Below are positions 9,608-18,462 of a stretch of DNA of 54,170 nucleotides, piece by piece (the first letter of the stretch is position 1; every line of letters begins with the position of its first letter). The notes below the pieces were generated by a model that searched no databases, was not told the DNA's origin, and saw nothing but the letters and a program-made list of their open reading frames with translations. The translations under genes were made by a program, and so were the position numbers. The stretch is from Bacteroidota bacterium. Lineage in GTDB: Bacteria; Bacteroidota; Bacteroidia; Flavobacteriales_F; PHOS-HE28. The stretch is from the NCBI GenBank assembly GCA_029573495.1, contig JAKQEI010000034.1, forward strand, positions 1-54,170. The letters run 5' to 3'.

Positions 9608-11740
9608 TCAATCCATTGCCGTCAGCATGGTCACGGTGCCCCTGCGTTCGAACTCGCGGCCGGCCCCGTTCCGATACTTGCAGTAATACGCATAGACGCC
9701 CAGGGGTACGGGCCGACCGCCGGAGGTGCCATCCCAACCCTCCTGAGGATCATTGGTGGTCCAGAAGACCTGGCCCCACCGGTTGATGATGGACAGTTCG
9801 TAGATGGTCACATCGGTGTAGGCCAGTTCCGGCTTGAAGACCGTATTTACCCCACCGAGCACGAATGCGTTCGGGATGTACACCAGGTCCTGCTGGACAG
9901 CACAGGCCCGATTGCTCTGAGAGACCGCATCCATACCGGAAGGATTCCCCGATTCCATGGCCACCAACGTATAGCAGAAGAGCCCTGTGCTCGCTGTGAA
10001 GGTCCCCACGTCATCAACCAGGTTCCAAGGGAGCGCGGGCGCCACGGTGAGGAGTTCCTCCGGCCCGCTCCCCACCTGCCGCAGGACGCGGTATCCGGCG
10101 ATCCCCCCCGCCCATTCCTGGTATCCGTTCCACGACAGCGTATTGCCCCCGTACAGGTCCGGGGTGACCTTCAGCAGGATGTTGCCACCGATATTGCTGG
10201 TCAACGCATCCTGCCCGCAGTCATCGAGAACGACCACACGATAGCGATAGCTCCTGGTGGCCGGCTCCACATCGGTATCCACGTAGGTGAAGGTATTCGA
10301 TGCGATGGCACCGATCACGGATAGTTCCTCGAACGGTCCGCCATCGACCGACCGTTCCAATCGATACCCGGTCACCTGGGCCAGTATGTCCAAGCTATCC
10401 ACGACCGTGATCTCGAACTCATCGGACACGGTCACGCTACGCAGGTAATTGAAGGCCGGAAGCCCGGGATGATCCGCGTAGACCGATATCCGGTTCGAGA
10501 TGCTCTCCAGCAGGCCCGCTCCTTGGGACGCAACGACAACGAATTCATAGGTGATGAAGGGGTCCACGGTCACCGACGCGGACGTTGTCGACCCATCCTG
10601 GACCGCAATGCTTGACCAAGCTCCGGTCGAGGTCCGCATGTGGACGGTGTATTGCACCACGGCCCAACCAACATAGGGTGACCAGACCAGGTCTATCCTA
10701 CCCGAGCAGGGATCGTACGTGTGGTTGAGATGCACGGTCGTGTGGAACGGCTGTGTCGCACTCGTATTCGGACTGGGCGGATCGCCGGTCATGCATGTGT
10801 CGAAGGCCGCCACCGCGAAGGACTCCGGGCCAAGGCCGGGCGTACTGTCCTCCCACTCATAGGTTGAACTGGCCCCGCCCCAAACGGTATCGACGATGAC
10901 CGCACCGCCGGGTGCGTTGAAGACGATGATGTACCCGTCCGTATCGGCTTCAGGGCTTGGAACCCAAGTGACGGTGGTCCTGCCGTTCCCAGTGGCGCTC
11001 GTATCAACCGTAACAGTGCTCATCATCGGGATGGAGGGCGGGGTGACATCGCGGAAGACATCCCCTGCCAGGTTACTGCTGGAGGTGCAGCCGAGCCCGG
11101 CACGCCGGATCTGGAAGGTGAGCAGATCCTCACAGATGGAGATCTCGTGCTGGTAGGAGAACCGGTTGCCAGGGACCGTAGCGATCTGCTGCCAGCTTCC
11201 CACGGGGTATTCCATCCATACTTGAAAGCTGTCCTCGGCGGACGGTGGAACGGCGATGTGGTTCCAGGACAGGTCCGCATAGCCCAACGGTGTGCTCTGG
11301 AACACCTGCAGGTAGATCGTGGAAATGGTATCCCCGGGAGCGGAGGTCTCCGGTAGTGTCCCATTGGTGACCGTGGTGATGAAGTAGAAGACCGGCCCTG
11401 CGGTCCCATCCGCGGTGGCGTCAGTGTACGTGGTGGTCGCCAGGCCCGGCAGATCGGCTATCGGGGTGAAAGGGCCACCGCTGGCCGTGGACCGATGGAC
11501 CTCATAATGGTCGAACTCGCCCATGGGATCGGCCGGAGGCGCCCACGTGATGGTGACCTGTCCGTTCGGAGCCACCGAAGCGCATAAAGGCGTCGTCGGC
11601 GCCAGGACCGCGAACCCACGGAAAGGCAGACCCATGACACCTGCCATAGCGAGGAGGTGGACCAGGAGGGTCCGTGCATGGAACGCGATCGCCACGTTGA
11701 TTAGACGGTGGTATCCAGTGTATTGTTGCCGAGTGGTCAC
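9608..11740 (-). CDS. Secreted fibronectin-type-III protein with gliding-motility-associated (type B T9SS) C-terminal domain
   Basis: The 710-residue product has an N-terminal hydrophobic export signal, then several fibronectin-type-III-like beta domains. The first begins near residue 50 with VTITWAPP and HYEVHRST; later ones show YRLERSVDGGPF and YRVLRQVGSGPEELL. The last ~85 residues match the gliding-motility-associated C-terminal domain: IPNAFVLGG, FKPELAYTDV, LSIINRWGQVFW, WDGTSGGRPVPLGVYAYYCKYR. That domain routes proteins through T9SS to the surface or the medium. The start used here is a GTG at 11740, giving a 4-base overlap with the upstream stop; a GTG at 11695 would give a more usual signal peptide length. 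The role is probably adhesin-like or matrix-related; no enzyme motif is seen. Confidence 0.88.
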   Translation of the reverse strand: MTTRQQYTGYHRLINVAIAFHARTLLVHLLAMAGVMGLPFRGFAVLAPTTPLCASVAPNGQVTITWAPPADPMGEFDHYEVHRSTASGGPFTPIADLPGLATTTYTDATADGTAGPVFYFITTVTNGTLPETSAPGDTISTIYLQVFQSTPLGYADLSWNHIAVPPSAEDSFQVWMEYPVGSWQQIATVPGNRFSYQHEISICEDLLTFQIRRAGLGCTSSSNLAGDVFRDVTPPSIPMMSTVTVDTSATGNGRTTVTWVPSPEADTDGYIIVFNAPGGAVIVDTVWGGASSTYEWEDSTPGLGPESFAVAAFDTCMTGDPPSPNTSATQPFHTTVHLNHTYDPCSGRIDLVWSPYVGWAVVQYTVHMRTSTGAWSSIAVQDGSTTSASVTVDPFITYEFVVVASQGAGLLESISNRISVYADHPGLPAFNYLRSVTVSDEFEITVVDSLDILAQVTGYRLERSVDGGPFEELSVIGAIASNTFTYVDTDVEPATRSYRYRVVVLDDCGQDALTSNIGGNILLKVTPDLYGGNTLSWNGYQEWAGGIAGYRVLRQVGSGPEELLTVAPALPWNLVDDVGTFTASTGLFCYTLVAMESGNPSGMDAVSQSNRACAVQQDLVYIPNAFVLGGVNTVFKPELAYTDVTIYELSIINRWGQVFWTTNDPQEGWDGTSGGRPVPLGVYAYYCKYRNGAGREFERRGTVTMLTAMD

Positions 11741-12705
11741 GATCCGGCCGATGTATCCGCTGTTCGGGCCATAGCCTGCAAGGCACGCCTGTATCCGCTC
11801 ATGATCTCCGCCAGGATCTCCGCCGCCGGTTGGATACGGTCGATGGCGGCGCTCACCTGTCCGATCTCCAGTTCACCTTCCACCAGATCCCCTTCGAACA
11901 TGCCCCGCTTGGCCCGGCCTCTGCCGAGGAGCGCTTTCAGGTCCTCCACGGTGGCACAGGACCGATAGGCTTCCTGGACCTGCTGATAGAATGGATTGTG
12001 CAGCAGACGAACCGGCGCAAGTTCCTTGAGCGTCAGGGTCGTATCGCCTTCCTTCGCGTCGATCACCCGCTGCTTGAAAGCACCATGTGCGGAGGACTCC
12101 GCTGCGCATGCGAACCGGCTGCCGATCTGCACCCCATCGGCACCCAGGCATTGGGCTGCAAGCATGGCACTGCCCGATGCGATTCCACCGGCTGCGATCA
12201 CCGGGATGGCAAGCGCTTGAGCGACCAGCGGGACCAGAACGAAGGTGGTGGTCTCCTCCCTTCCGTTGTGCCCGCCGGCTTCGAACCCTTCGGCCACCAC
12301 CGCATCAACACCCGCCTCCTGGGCCCGAAGGGCGAACTTGACACTGCTGACCACGTGCACGACGATATGCCCGGCGTCCTTCAGTCTGCTGGTCCAGGTG
12401 GCCGGGTTGCCCGCGGACGTGATCACGATGGGCACCCTCTCCTCCATGATCGTGGCCATGTGCTTCTCCACGTCGGGATAGAGCATGGGCACATTGACCG
12501 CGAACGGCATGCTACTGGCCTCCTTGAACTTCCGCACATGCTCACGTAGAACATCCGGATACATGGAACCCGAGCCGATGACCCCGAGCCCCCCGGCATT
12601 GCTCACAGCGGCGGCCAGTCGCCACCCCGAACACCATATCATACCGGCCTGGACCACAGGGTATCGCACCCCGAACAAAGTGGTCACTCGTTCCGTATCA
12701 CCCAT
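11737..12705 (-). CDS. Nitronate monooxygenase-family FMN enzyme
   Basis: The 322-residue protein belongs to the nitronate monooxygenase / 2-nitropropane dioxygenase family of FMN-binding TIM barrels, which also includes FabK-type enoyl-ACP reductases. Seen motifs are YPVVQAGM at the N-terminus, SNAGGLGVIG (flavin binding), AVNVPM, VITSAGNP, the histidine-containing EGFEAGGHNG, PVIAAGGIASG and GADGVQIGSRF. The usual role is oxidative breakdown of toxic nitronates in the cytoplasm, but substrate cannot be assigned within this broad family. The ATG at 12705 is preceded by GGAAGGAA and a TAGATTTG box 17 bases upstream. The gene is followed by the fibronectin-type surface protein with a 4-base overlap, a pairing with no obvious functional meaning. 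Confidence 0.9.
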   Translation of the reverse strand: MGDTERVTTLFGVRYPVVQAGMIWCSGWRLAAAVSNAGGLGVIGSGSMYPDVLREHVRKFKEASSMPFAVNVPMLYPDVEKHMATIMEERVPIVITSAGNPATWTSRLKDAGHIVVHVVSSVKFALRAQEAGVDAVVAEGFEAGGHNGREETTTFVLVPLVAQALAIPVIAAGGIASGSAMLAAQCLGADGVQIGSRFACAAESSAHGAFKQRVIDAKEGDTTLTLKELAPVRLLHNPFYQQVQEAYRSCATVEDLKALLGRGRAKRGMFEGDLVEGELEIGQVSAAIDRIQPAAEILAEIMSGYRRALQAMARTADTSAGS

Positions 12706-12721
12706 TTCCTTCCGTTGACCG

Positions 12722-12729
12722 CAAATCTA
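12722..12729 (-). promoter_or_regulatory. Bacteroidota-type -7 promoter box (TAGATTTG)
   Basis: The minus strand reads TAGATTTG, a perfect TAnnTTTG match, 17 bases upstream of the nitronate monooxygenase-like ATG. It lies in the divergent gap shared with the plus-strand gene at 12862. Confidence 0.55.
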
Positions 12730-12823
12730 CCGGACCGGATACCTCCAACGGTCGATCCCGCACGATCGGTCCATATTGTTGATATCCTGGTCGATCAGGG
12801 GAAGCTCCATTAGGGATCTTTCC

Positions 12824-12831
12824 TAAGTTTG
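12824..12831 (+). promoter_or_regulatory. Bacteroidota-type -7 promoter box (TAAGTTTG)
   Basis: The plus strand reads TAAGTTTG, a perfect TAnnTTTG match. A transcription start a few bases after 12831 rules out the in-frame TTG at 12829 as a start and makes the ATG at 12841 nearly leaderless, favouring the ATG at 12862. Confidence 0.55.
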
Positions 12832-12861
12832 CCCTTCGGCATGAGGAATGCCCTGAATGAC

Positions 12862-13827
12862 ATGAGCTTGAGAACACTACGCACATCCTTCCTCATCGGT
12901 GTCTGTACCGTCCTGGTCGGTTCGGCTTCGGCGCAGTACGCCTGGGATTTCGGCGTGCATCTTGGCGGGGCCAATTACCTGGGGGAAATGGGCGGAACGG
13001 ATCAACCGCGCCGCGACTTCGTGTGGGACATGAAGCTGAGCCAGACGCGGTGGGCCTTTGGTGGATTCGCGCGTCGCAAAGTGAACCGGCTGATCTCGGT
13101 GAACACGGGCCTGTTGTACATGCGGATCCAAGGGGCGGATGAACTCTCCTCCTACCGTCCTCGTCGAGGCCGGAACCTGAACTTCCGCAATGATCTGTTG
13201 GAATGGTACCTGCGGCCGGAGTTCACCATCTTCCAGGACAATGATCTTGGTGGCCGTGGGCGCTATCGCTTGGACTTCCGTTTGTTCGGCTATGTGGGGA
13301 TCGCTGCATACTACAGCAGCCCGAAAGGCCAGATCAACCGGGAAGGTGAGTTCTACGCATTGCGTGACATGCGCACGGAGCTCGTTGATTACTCCTCCAT
13401 CGGCGTATCGGTGCCGGTCGGTATCGGCTTCCACTTCACCCAGCGTCGTCGCCATCGCTTCGGCATGGATATCGGCTGGCGAACGACCTTCAGCGATTAC
13501 CTCGATGACGTCAGCACCACTTACAAGGATCCGGACGCGCTACCGGAGGGTCGGAACGGTGTGGCCTTCCAGCTCTACGATCAGCGCCCGCTCGTGCCTG
13601 CAGGTGTCGATGTTCCCAATGCGAACAACTACGGTTACCACCTCAGTGATGGGCCGTCCCAGCAGAAGGAGAACCAGCGTGGTGATCCCACCCACAACGA
13701 CAGCTACCTCACGTTGACACTGACGTACAGCTACGTCCTGCGAGGCCAATCGAACTTCTACCGCCAGCGGTACAACTGGATGCGTGGGAACAAACGTGTC
13801 GGACGGAAGTCACGCGCCAAGTTCTGA
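12862..13827 (+). CDS. Outer-membrane beta-barrel-like protein (DUF6089-like)
   Basis: The 321-residue product starts with a good signal peptide (MSLRTLRTSF through SASAQ). The body begins YAWDFGVHLGGANYLGEMGG, the typical opening of a Bacteroidota outer-membrane barrel family, and alternates aromatic and polar residues in strand-like segments (FGYVGIAAYY, VPVGIGFHF, HRFGMDIGWR, YLTLTLTYSYVL). I believe it belongs to the DUF6089 group of small barrels, whose function is unknown. A loop of about 50 residues (from FQLYDQRPL to GDPTHNDSY) may be surface-exposed. The ATG at 12862 is preferred over 12841 because of the promoter box at 12824-12831. It is a monocistronic unit: its own promoter, and a hairpin terminator 20 bases after the stop. 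Confidence 0.82.
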   Translation: MSLRTLRTSFLIGVCTVLVGSASAQYAWDFGVHLGGANYLGEMGGTDQPRRDFVWDMKLSQTRWAFGGFARRKVNRLISVNTGLLYMRIQGADELSSYRPRRGRNLNFRNDLLEWYLRPEFTIFQDNDLGGRGRYRLDFRLFGYVGIAAYYSSPKGQINREGEFYALRDMRTELVDYSSIGVSVPVGIGFHFTQRRRHRFGMDIGWRTTFSDYLDDVSTTYKDPDALPEGRNGVAFQLYDQRPLVPAGVDVPNANNYGYHLSDGPSQQKENQRGDPTHNDSYLTLTLTYSYVLRGQSNFYRQRYNWMRGNKRVGRKSRAKF

Positions 13828-13848
13828 TCGATCATTCTCCACTGGATA

Positions 13849-13876
13849 GGGCCGTTCAAATGAACGGCCCTTCTTC
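13849..13876 (+). terminator. Rho-independent-type terminator
   Basis: A perfect 10-base-pair inverted repeat (GGGCCGTTCA and TGAACGGCCC) closes over a tiny AA loop and is followed by TTCTTC. It lies about 20 bases after the stop of the beta-barrel gene. On the opposite strand the hairpin is not followed by Ts, so it probably works for the plus-strand gene only. The remaining ~95 bases up to the minus-strand gene hold nothing recognisable. Confidence 0.8.
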
Positions 13877-13973
13877 ATTGTCCCCGGTCGGTGATCCGAA
13901 GGACCCTCCGATCGCGAGGCCTAGGAGGAGGTGGAGGTACTGTGGTGTCGGTTCGCCTGAACTCGGAGACGCC

Positions 13974-14909
13974 CTAAGCCTCAGCGCGCATGGTCTTGAT
14001 GATCCGCATCAAGCCTTCCCGCAGGGGTAGTGCGGGACGGCCTAGAAGCCCATCCATCCTGGTGACATCGGGCATGCGTCGGGTCATGTCCCCTTCCTCC
14101 AAGGGGGGCAGATGCACGACACGGGATGCACTCCCGGTGAGCTCAATGACGAGTTCCGCAAGCTCCTTGATCGTGATCTCCTTGTCGGACCCGATGTTGA
14201 CCACGTCGTTGATCACCTGTCCACCATGGAAGGCCGCCAGGCAAGCATCGATGTTGTCGTCGATGTAGCAGAAAGTTCGCGTCTGCGAGCCATCGCCATA
14301 GATGGTGATGTCCTCGTTGGCAAGCGCCGCACGCAGGAACTTGGCAACGACGAAATCGCGGCTCTGCTTGGGGCCGTAGGTATTGAAGAAGCGGAAGATG
14401 GTGTACGGAAGGCCATACTCCTTCTGATAGGAACGCAGGAACGCTTCTCCGATGTTCTTCACGATGGCATAGGGCAGCTTGGAGTTGAGCGGGGTCGTCA
14501 GTTCGTTCTGCGGGATCTCCACGGGCTCTCCGTACACCTCGCTGCTGCTGGAGAAGAGGACGCGCTGCACCCCTGTGTTCTTCGCAAGATCGAGCACGTT
14601 CCGGATGCCATCGATATCCCGCAGGACCATGACGGGATTCTCCGTGGTGCGCTTGACGCCGACCACCGCCGCGTAGTGGAACACGTACTCGGGACGATGC
14701 GCATAGAAGACACTGCTGATGTCCTCGAAGCGGTTCACATCGCACTTGATGAAATGCAGATTGGACTTCCTGGGTGTGATCACCTTCCCTACCTCGCCCG
14801 TGAGCAGATTGTCCACCACCACCACCTGGTTCTTCGGGTCGTCCGCGAGCTTCAGGGCCAGATCACTGGCGATGAAACCGGCCCCGCCTGTCACTAGAAT
14901 GCTTGCCAT
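13974..14909 (-). CDS. NAD-dependent sugar-nucleotide epimerase/dehydratase (extended SDR)
   Basis: The 311-residue protein is an extended short-chain dehydrogenase acting on nucleotide sugars. Seen are the NAD-binding GGAGFIAS motif near the start, HYAAVVGV, SSSSEVYGEP, the catalytic YxxxK (YAIVK), RFFNTYGPKQSRDFVV and the C-terminal substrate loop DGSQTRTFCYIDD. It resembles UDP-glucuronate decarboxylases and UDP-glucose/galactose 4-epimerases, so the exact product is left open. The ATG at 14909 is chosen because the GxxGxxG motif then follows directly; the in-frame extension to 15167 lies inside the upstream gene. It ends the envelope operon, 35 bases after the metallophosphoesterase gene; a near-match promoter box TAGATTTA at 14925-14932 could give it separate expression. 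Confidence 0.9.
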   Translation of the reverse strand: MASILVTGGAGFIASDLALKLADDPKNQVVVVDNLLTGEVGKVITPRKSNLHFIKCDVNRFEDISSVFYAHRPEYVFHYAAVVGVKRTTENPVMVLRDIDGIRNVLDLAKNTGVQRVLFSSSSEVYGEPVEIPQNELTTPLNSKLPYAIVKNIGEAFLRSYQKEYGLPYTIFRFFNTYGPKQSRDFVVAKFLRAALANEDITIYGDGSQTRTFCYIDDNIDACLAAFHGGQVINDVVNIGSDKEITIKELAELVIELTGSASRVVHLPPLEEGDMTRRMPDVTRMDGLLGRPALPLREGLMRIIKTMRAEA

Positions 14910-14944
14910 GTTCGATCGATCGGGTAAATCTAGCTGCTGGCAGT

Positions 14945-15970
14945 TCAACGCCGCGCTCTCCGCCAGAACAGCCAACCCGTCAACAGGAGGAGCAGTGCGG
15001 TGATCACACCGTACCAAAAGACCGGGCTCGTGAGGTTCTTCTTCAGCAGGTAAGGGATCCGTCTCCAGTGGAAGTCCTCCCCTTGCCCCTGACGCGCCTC
15101 CCACCAGTCGGCGTCGTACATCCGCACCTCCTCGACCGGTTCCCCGGTCAGTGACCAGAGCCTCCAACGGATGGCCTTCGGGTCCACATCAGCGATGAGC
15201 ATGGCATCGCGCAACTGGTCCCGCACCGCACATTGGATATAGGTGATGTTGGGCTCGTGCGGCTGGAAGAACAGGCTTGCGGGCGCGCGCCCCGCCATGC
15301 TGCCACTGATCCAATAGACCTGGACCCGACCGGCCATACGGCGCAATATGGGCAGCACCTCGCTCTCATAGTTGCAACCGGTGAGTGACCTTGTGTTGCC
15401 CGCGAAAAGCTTCGCATAGCGATCGTTCCCTTCGGACCACACCGGTCGGTGACTGATGATGAAGAGCCTGTCGACGCTCCCTTCCGAGGCCTCCTTCTCC
15501 ACGGCCTTCAGGGCATCGAGTTGATCGCCCTTGATGTCACTATCATCACGCTCCGTATCGAACAACAGGATGCGGTCCCTGCCCATTCCGATCCGCTGAG
15601 GCATCGGTACTTGATAGGCGTGCCCTTCGCGATCATGATTGCCCGGCGCGTTGAAGAGCGGTACCTCCAGCCGGTCGAAGAAGGCGGTCGCGTAGCGGGC
15701 ACTGTCCCTGTCAGGGCGTATGAAGAGGTCCCCGGTACTCAGAAGCAGGTCGGCCCCTGTCGCATTGATCGCCTGCAGGTTGGCCAGAACGGTGGCCGCC
15801 GGGAATCCGGAGGCGTTCGTGCTGGCACCGTGGAAATGCCCGCCGATCAACAAGCGGTAGTGCCCCGTACTATCGGGTCCCTCGACCGTGCGACCATTGT
15901 ATGGTGACCTCTGCGCCCCGGCCGAGACCGCTGCGACCATGGATAGCACGAGGCCGAGCTTCCTGATCAT
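14945..15970 (-). CDS. Membrane-anchored periplasmic metallophosphoesterase
   Basis: The 341-residue product has an N-terminal signal peptide (MIRKLGLVLS through AGAQ), a calcineurin-like phosphoesterase domain, and a C-terminal membrane helix (about residues 315-335, VFWYGVITALLLLLTGWLF) ending in arginines. Metal-ligand motifs are visible: STGDLF, APGNHDREG, FIISHRPVW. The first motif, normally DxH, is here GGHFHG, so one aspartate seems to be replaced. The catalytic domain would sit in the periplasm, tethered to the inner membrane. The start overlaps the stop of the upstream CotH/beta-helix gene by 4 bases (ATGA). The substrate may be a phosphorylated envelope component, but this is inferred from context only. 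Confidence 0.85.
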   Translation of the reverse strand: MIRKLGLVLSMVAAVSAGAQRSPYNGRTVEGPDSTGHYRLLIGGHFHGASTNASGFPAATVLANLQAINATGADLLLSTGDLFIRPDRDSARYATAFFDRLEVPLFNAPGNHDREGHAYQVPMPQRIGMGRDRILLFDTERDDSDIKGDQLDALKAVEKEASEGSVDRLFIISHRPVWSEGNDRYAKLFAGNTRSLTGCNYESEVLPILRRMAGRVQVYWISGSMAGRAPASLFFQPHEPNITYIQCAVRDQLRDAMLIADVDPKAIRWRLWSLTGEPVEEVRMYDADWWEARQGQGEDFHWRRIPYLLKKNLTSPVFWYGVITALLLLLTGWLFWRRARR

Positions 15971-18441
15971 GGCTTGCTTGTGGGGCTGATGGTCCCGCCG
16001 TTCACGGACACGTTGTTACCCCTGCCCACTTTGACGGAACGTGCCCCCTGGATGGCAACATCCTGGAAGACGACCCGGGAGGGGCCGTGCCTTGCGTGCA
16101 TTGGTTCCACATCCAATGGCGCTGCAGGACCTGATGTGATCACGGCGTTCTTCAGCTCCAGTGTCGATCCCTCAGAAACGGCCAGCACATCCTTCCCGGC
16201 ACTGAAGGACCCGCCATCCATCCGCACCAGACCGGCCTCATCGAGAACGAGCGCATGCCCCGTCGCACCTGCAACGGTCGTCGCCATCATGCTGGCGGCC
16301 CCTCCCTTCACCTTCAGGGCGTCATCACCGGCCCCGAGGAAACGGGCATCGCTGAACGAGGCATTCGCGAAGCCCAAGGTCAACTGGTCCTCGCCTCCGG
16401 TGAACGTGCATGCGTTGAACTCCACCTGGCTGCGGACCACTTCCATGAGGTCGCGGTTCCGGACTTCACCGAGGTCGCATCCGGTCCATGTGGATGGCGC
16501 TTCCTGCAGGATGATCGAAGGCGTGCCTTCCCCATTCCCGCCGAAGCCTTCGATCCGGACCCGATCGAAACGACTACGTCCACCGGTGGAAAGGACCACC
16601 AGACCACCACCGCTGGCATCGGAAGACCCGATGATGACCGGCATCTCCTCCAGTCCGAGCAACCGCATCGGTGATCGTGAGATGATCCGTGCGCCCTTCA
16701 CGAGGTCGATCCACAATGGCGACGTGGCGTTCACGGTGTAGCCCGCTGGAATGAAGATATCATGGTCCACCGTGTGCACCCCCGATGGGATGGTGATGGA
16801 GCCTTCCACGTCGTTGAACCGGAGCAAGGCCTCCGTTCGCGCGTTCCAACCGACGGGCTGGACCACGGATGGAATGGACAGACCGTCGGAGTAAGCATAG
16901 GGAAATGCTTCCAAGGTGCGGGGTGTGCTGGCTCCAAGGACGGTATAGCGGAGGATCAGCTTATCGGGAGGCGCGTTCCGCCAGCCCTCATCGAGCGGGA
17001 TGCGCAGGTCAACGGGCATGCCCACCGTGCCGGGACGCCTGCATGGGATGATGACCCGTTGGGCCGGAGGCAACACACGTCCATCCGCGGTCAACGCTCC
17101 GAACACCTCGATGGGCAGTCCCTCGATGGGAATGACAGTGATCCGCAGGGTATCGGTGTCCATGGCCGCATACGCATGGAAGCCCTTCGGTACATCGAGC
17201 ATCCGACGTATCACGAGCTGGTTCCGTCGGTACACCTCCCGATCCAGCTCCTTGTAAGGGAATTCACGGTAGATGATCGCGGAAGCACTGTCCAAGGCCG
17301 GTGTGAGCGCGGTGAAGGCGCTGTCGAGGAACTCCGGTCTGGAGACGCGTTCCAAATGATGCACATAGGCTGCGAAGACCTGCGGGTCGTTGAAATACGC
17401 GTCGTGCAGGTCCATGGATGGTTTGATCGTTCCAACGTACCGGTCCGAACCCGCCAACGTACGTATCGGAAAGGCGCTGAAGCTCTCATAGGCGATGGGC
17501 TCCACGCGTCGCAGCACCGGATCGTAGTAGAACTTCACATCGCTCCAGTCCATGCTGTGGTGGCCACCCACGAGGTCGAGGATCGCATGGCGCCGTGCGA
17601 TCAGGTCCGCATCGAACACCTCGGACGCGGTGAGGTCGCCTCGCCGGAAGGCCATCATACGACCAACTGCATCGGCGAAATAGCCCAGTTGCACGGTATC
17701 CTTCTCCATTCCTCCGGAACCGAACGCATCGACAGCTGCTGCCTGGTAAGCGGCGAAGGCCTCATTATAACGGACCTTCTCGATCATGTTGAGCCGGTGT
17801 TCCCAGAACAATCCCGGATCGAACCGGAAGATGGGTCCCTTCATCCGGCTGTTATTGGCCAACAACTCAGGCCCGAAGTGCTCCTCATAGGCATACACGC
17901 CCAGGTCCTCACCGTTGAAGGTCAGTCGTACGAAGCCATAACGGAGCGCGACCACGCCCTCCCCGCGCATGAGCCGGTGATAGAACCAATCGCACAGGTA
18001 GTTGCGGGTGCCCGGATGCTGGAGGGAGAAGCGCTGCATACCCTTGAATCCTTGATCCTTCTTCGCAATGACCCTGAACGACCACTTGTCACCGGTCACA
18101 TGGTCAGCCATCTTGCCCTTGATCCGCACCTTCACTTTGAACGTGGTGCCAGCGGCGGTGAACTCGGCCGGCACATAGTCGTTGCCTTCACGCATGATCA
18201 CGCCTCTTTCCCGCGCCGCATCAACGACCCCTTGTATGGCGTCCATATCAGCCTGGTCCACCTTCAACGCCACCTCCTCCGGCTCCACCTGGAACGAGGC
18301 CGGGTAGTTCACCCACCATTGGTGGAGGAACTTCTTCAACCCGGGATGCCCCTTGTGCCGGAGGGCCCGGTCGCCCATGAAGGCGGCAGCACAGAGCAGG
18401 ACAACGAACGTGGCTAGGAAAAGGATGACGCGGCGTTTCAT
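15967..18441 (-). CDS. CotH-like protein fused to a right-handed beta-helix
   Basis: The 824-residue protein begins with a membrane helix (residues ~4-24). Residues ~90-420 resemble the CotH kinase fold: KVKVRIKGKMADH, WSFRVIAKK, FSLQHPGTRNYLCDWFYHRLM, GVYAYEEHFGPELL and VKFYYDPVLRRVEPI. CotH proteins in Bacillus phosphorylate spore-coat proteins. The segment that normally carries a D-rich metal motif reads IAYESFSAF, so activity may be altered. The last ~300 residues are rich in short repeated turns (VVLSTGG, FNACTFTGGEDQL, FSDARFLGAGDDALKV, VRMDGGSFSAG), typical of a parallel beta-helix. The ATG at 18441 is preferred over a GTG at 18447. It lies between the ligase-like gene and the phosphoesterase. 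Confidence 0.8.
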   Translation of the reverse strand: MKRRVILFLATFVVLLCAAAFMGDRALRHKGHPGLKKFLHQWWVNYPASFQVEPEEVALKVDQADMDAIQGVVDAARERGVIMREGNDYVPAEFTAAGTTFKVKVRIKGKMADHVTGDKWSFRVIAKKDQGFKGMQRFSLQHPGTRNYLCDWFYHRLMRGEGVVALRYGFVRLTFNGEDLGVYAYEEHFGPELLANNSRMKGPIFRFDPGLFWEHRLNMIEKVRYNEAFAAYQAAAVDAFGSGGMEKDTVQLGYFADAVGRMMAFRRGDLTASEVFDADLIARRHAILDLVGGHHSMDWSDVKFYYDPVLRRVEPIAYESFSAFPIRTLAGSDRYVGTIKPSMDLHDAYFNDPQVFAAYVHHLERVSRPEFLDSAFTALTPALDSASAIIYREFPYKELDREVYRRNQLVIRRMLDVPKGFHAYAAMDTDTLRITVIPIEGLPIEVFGALTADGRVLPPAQRVIIPCRRPGTVGMPVDLRIPLDEGWRNAPPDKLILRYTVLGASTPRTLEAFPYAYSDGLSIPSVVQPVGWNARTEALLRFNDVEGSITIPSGVHTVDHDIFIPAGYTVNATSPLWIDLVKGARIISRSPMRLLGLEEMPVIIGSSDASGGGLVVLSTGGRSRFDRVRIEGFGGNGEGTPSIILQEAPSTWTGCDLGEVRNRDLMEVVRSQVEFNACTFTGGEDQLTLGFANASFSDARFLGAGDDALKVKGGAASMMATTVAGATGHALVLDEAGLVRMDGGSFSAGKDVLAVSEGSTLELKNAVITSGPAAPLDVEPMHARHGPSRVVFQDVAIQGARSVKVGRGNNVSVNGGTISPTSKP

Positions 18442-18462
18442 GGTCACTTCACGGCGATGTGG

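Noticed and set aside
13820..13973. Small RNA or riboswitch after the beta-barrel gene
   Set aside because: The only structure is a hairpin followed by a T-rich stretch, which is explained as a terminator; the rest shows no clear pairing.
16762..18417. Plus-strand open frame of 551 codons
   Set aside because: It lies antisense within the CotH/beta-helix gene, has no signal, domain or start context and is rich in His/Arg/Gln. Shadow of the real gene.
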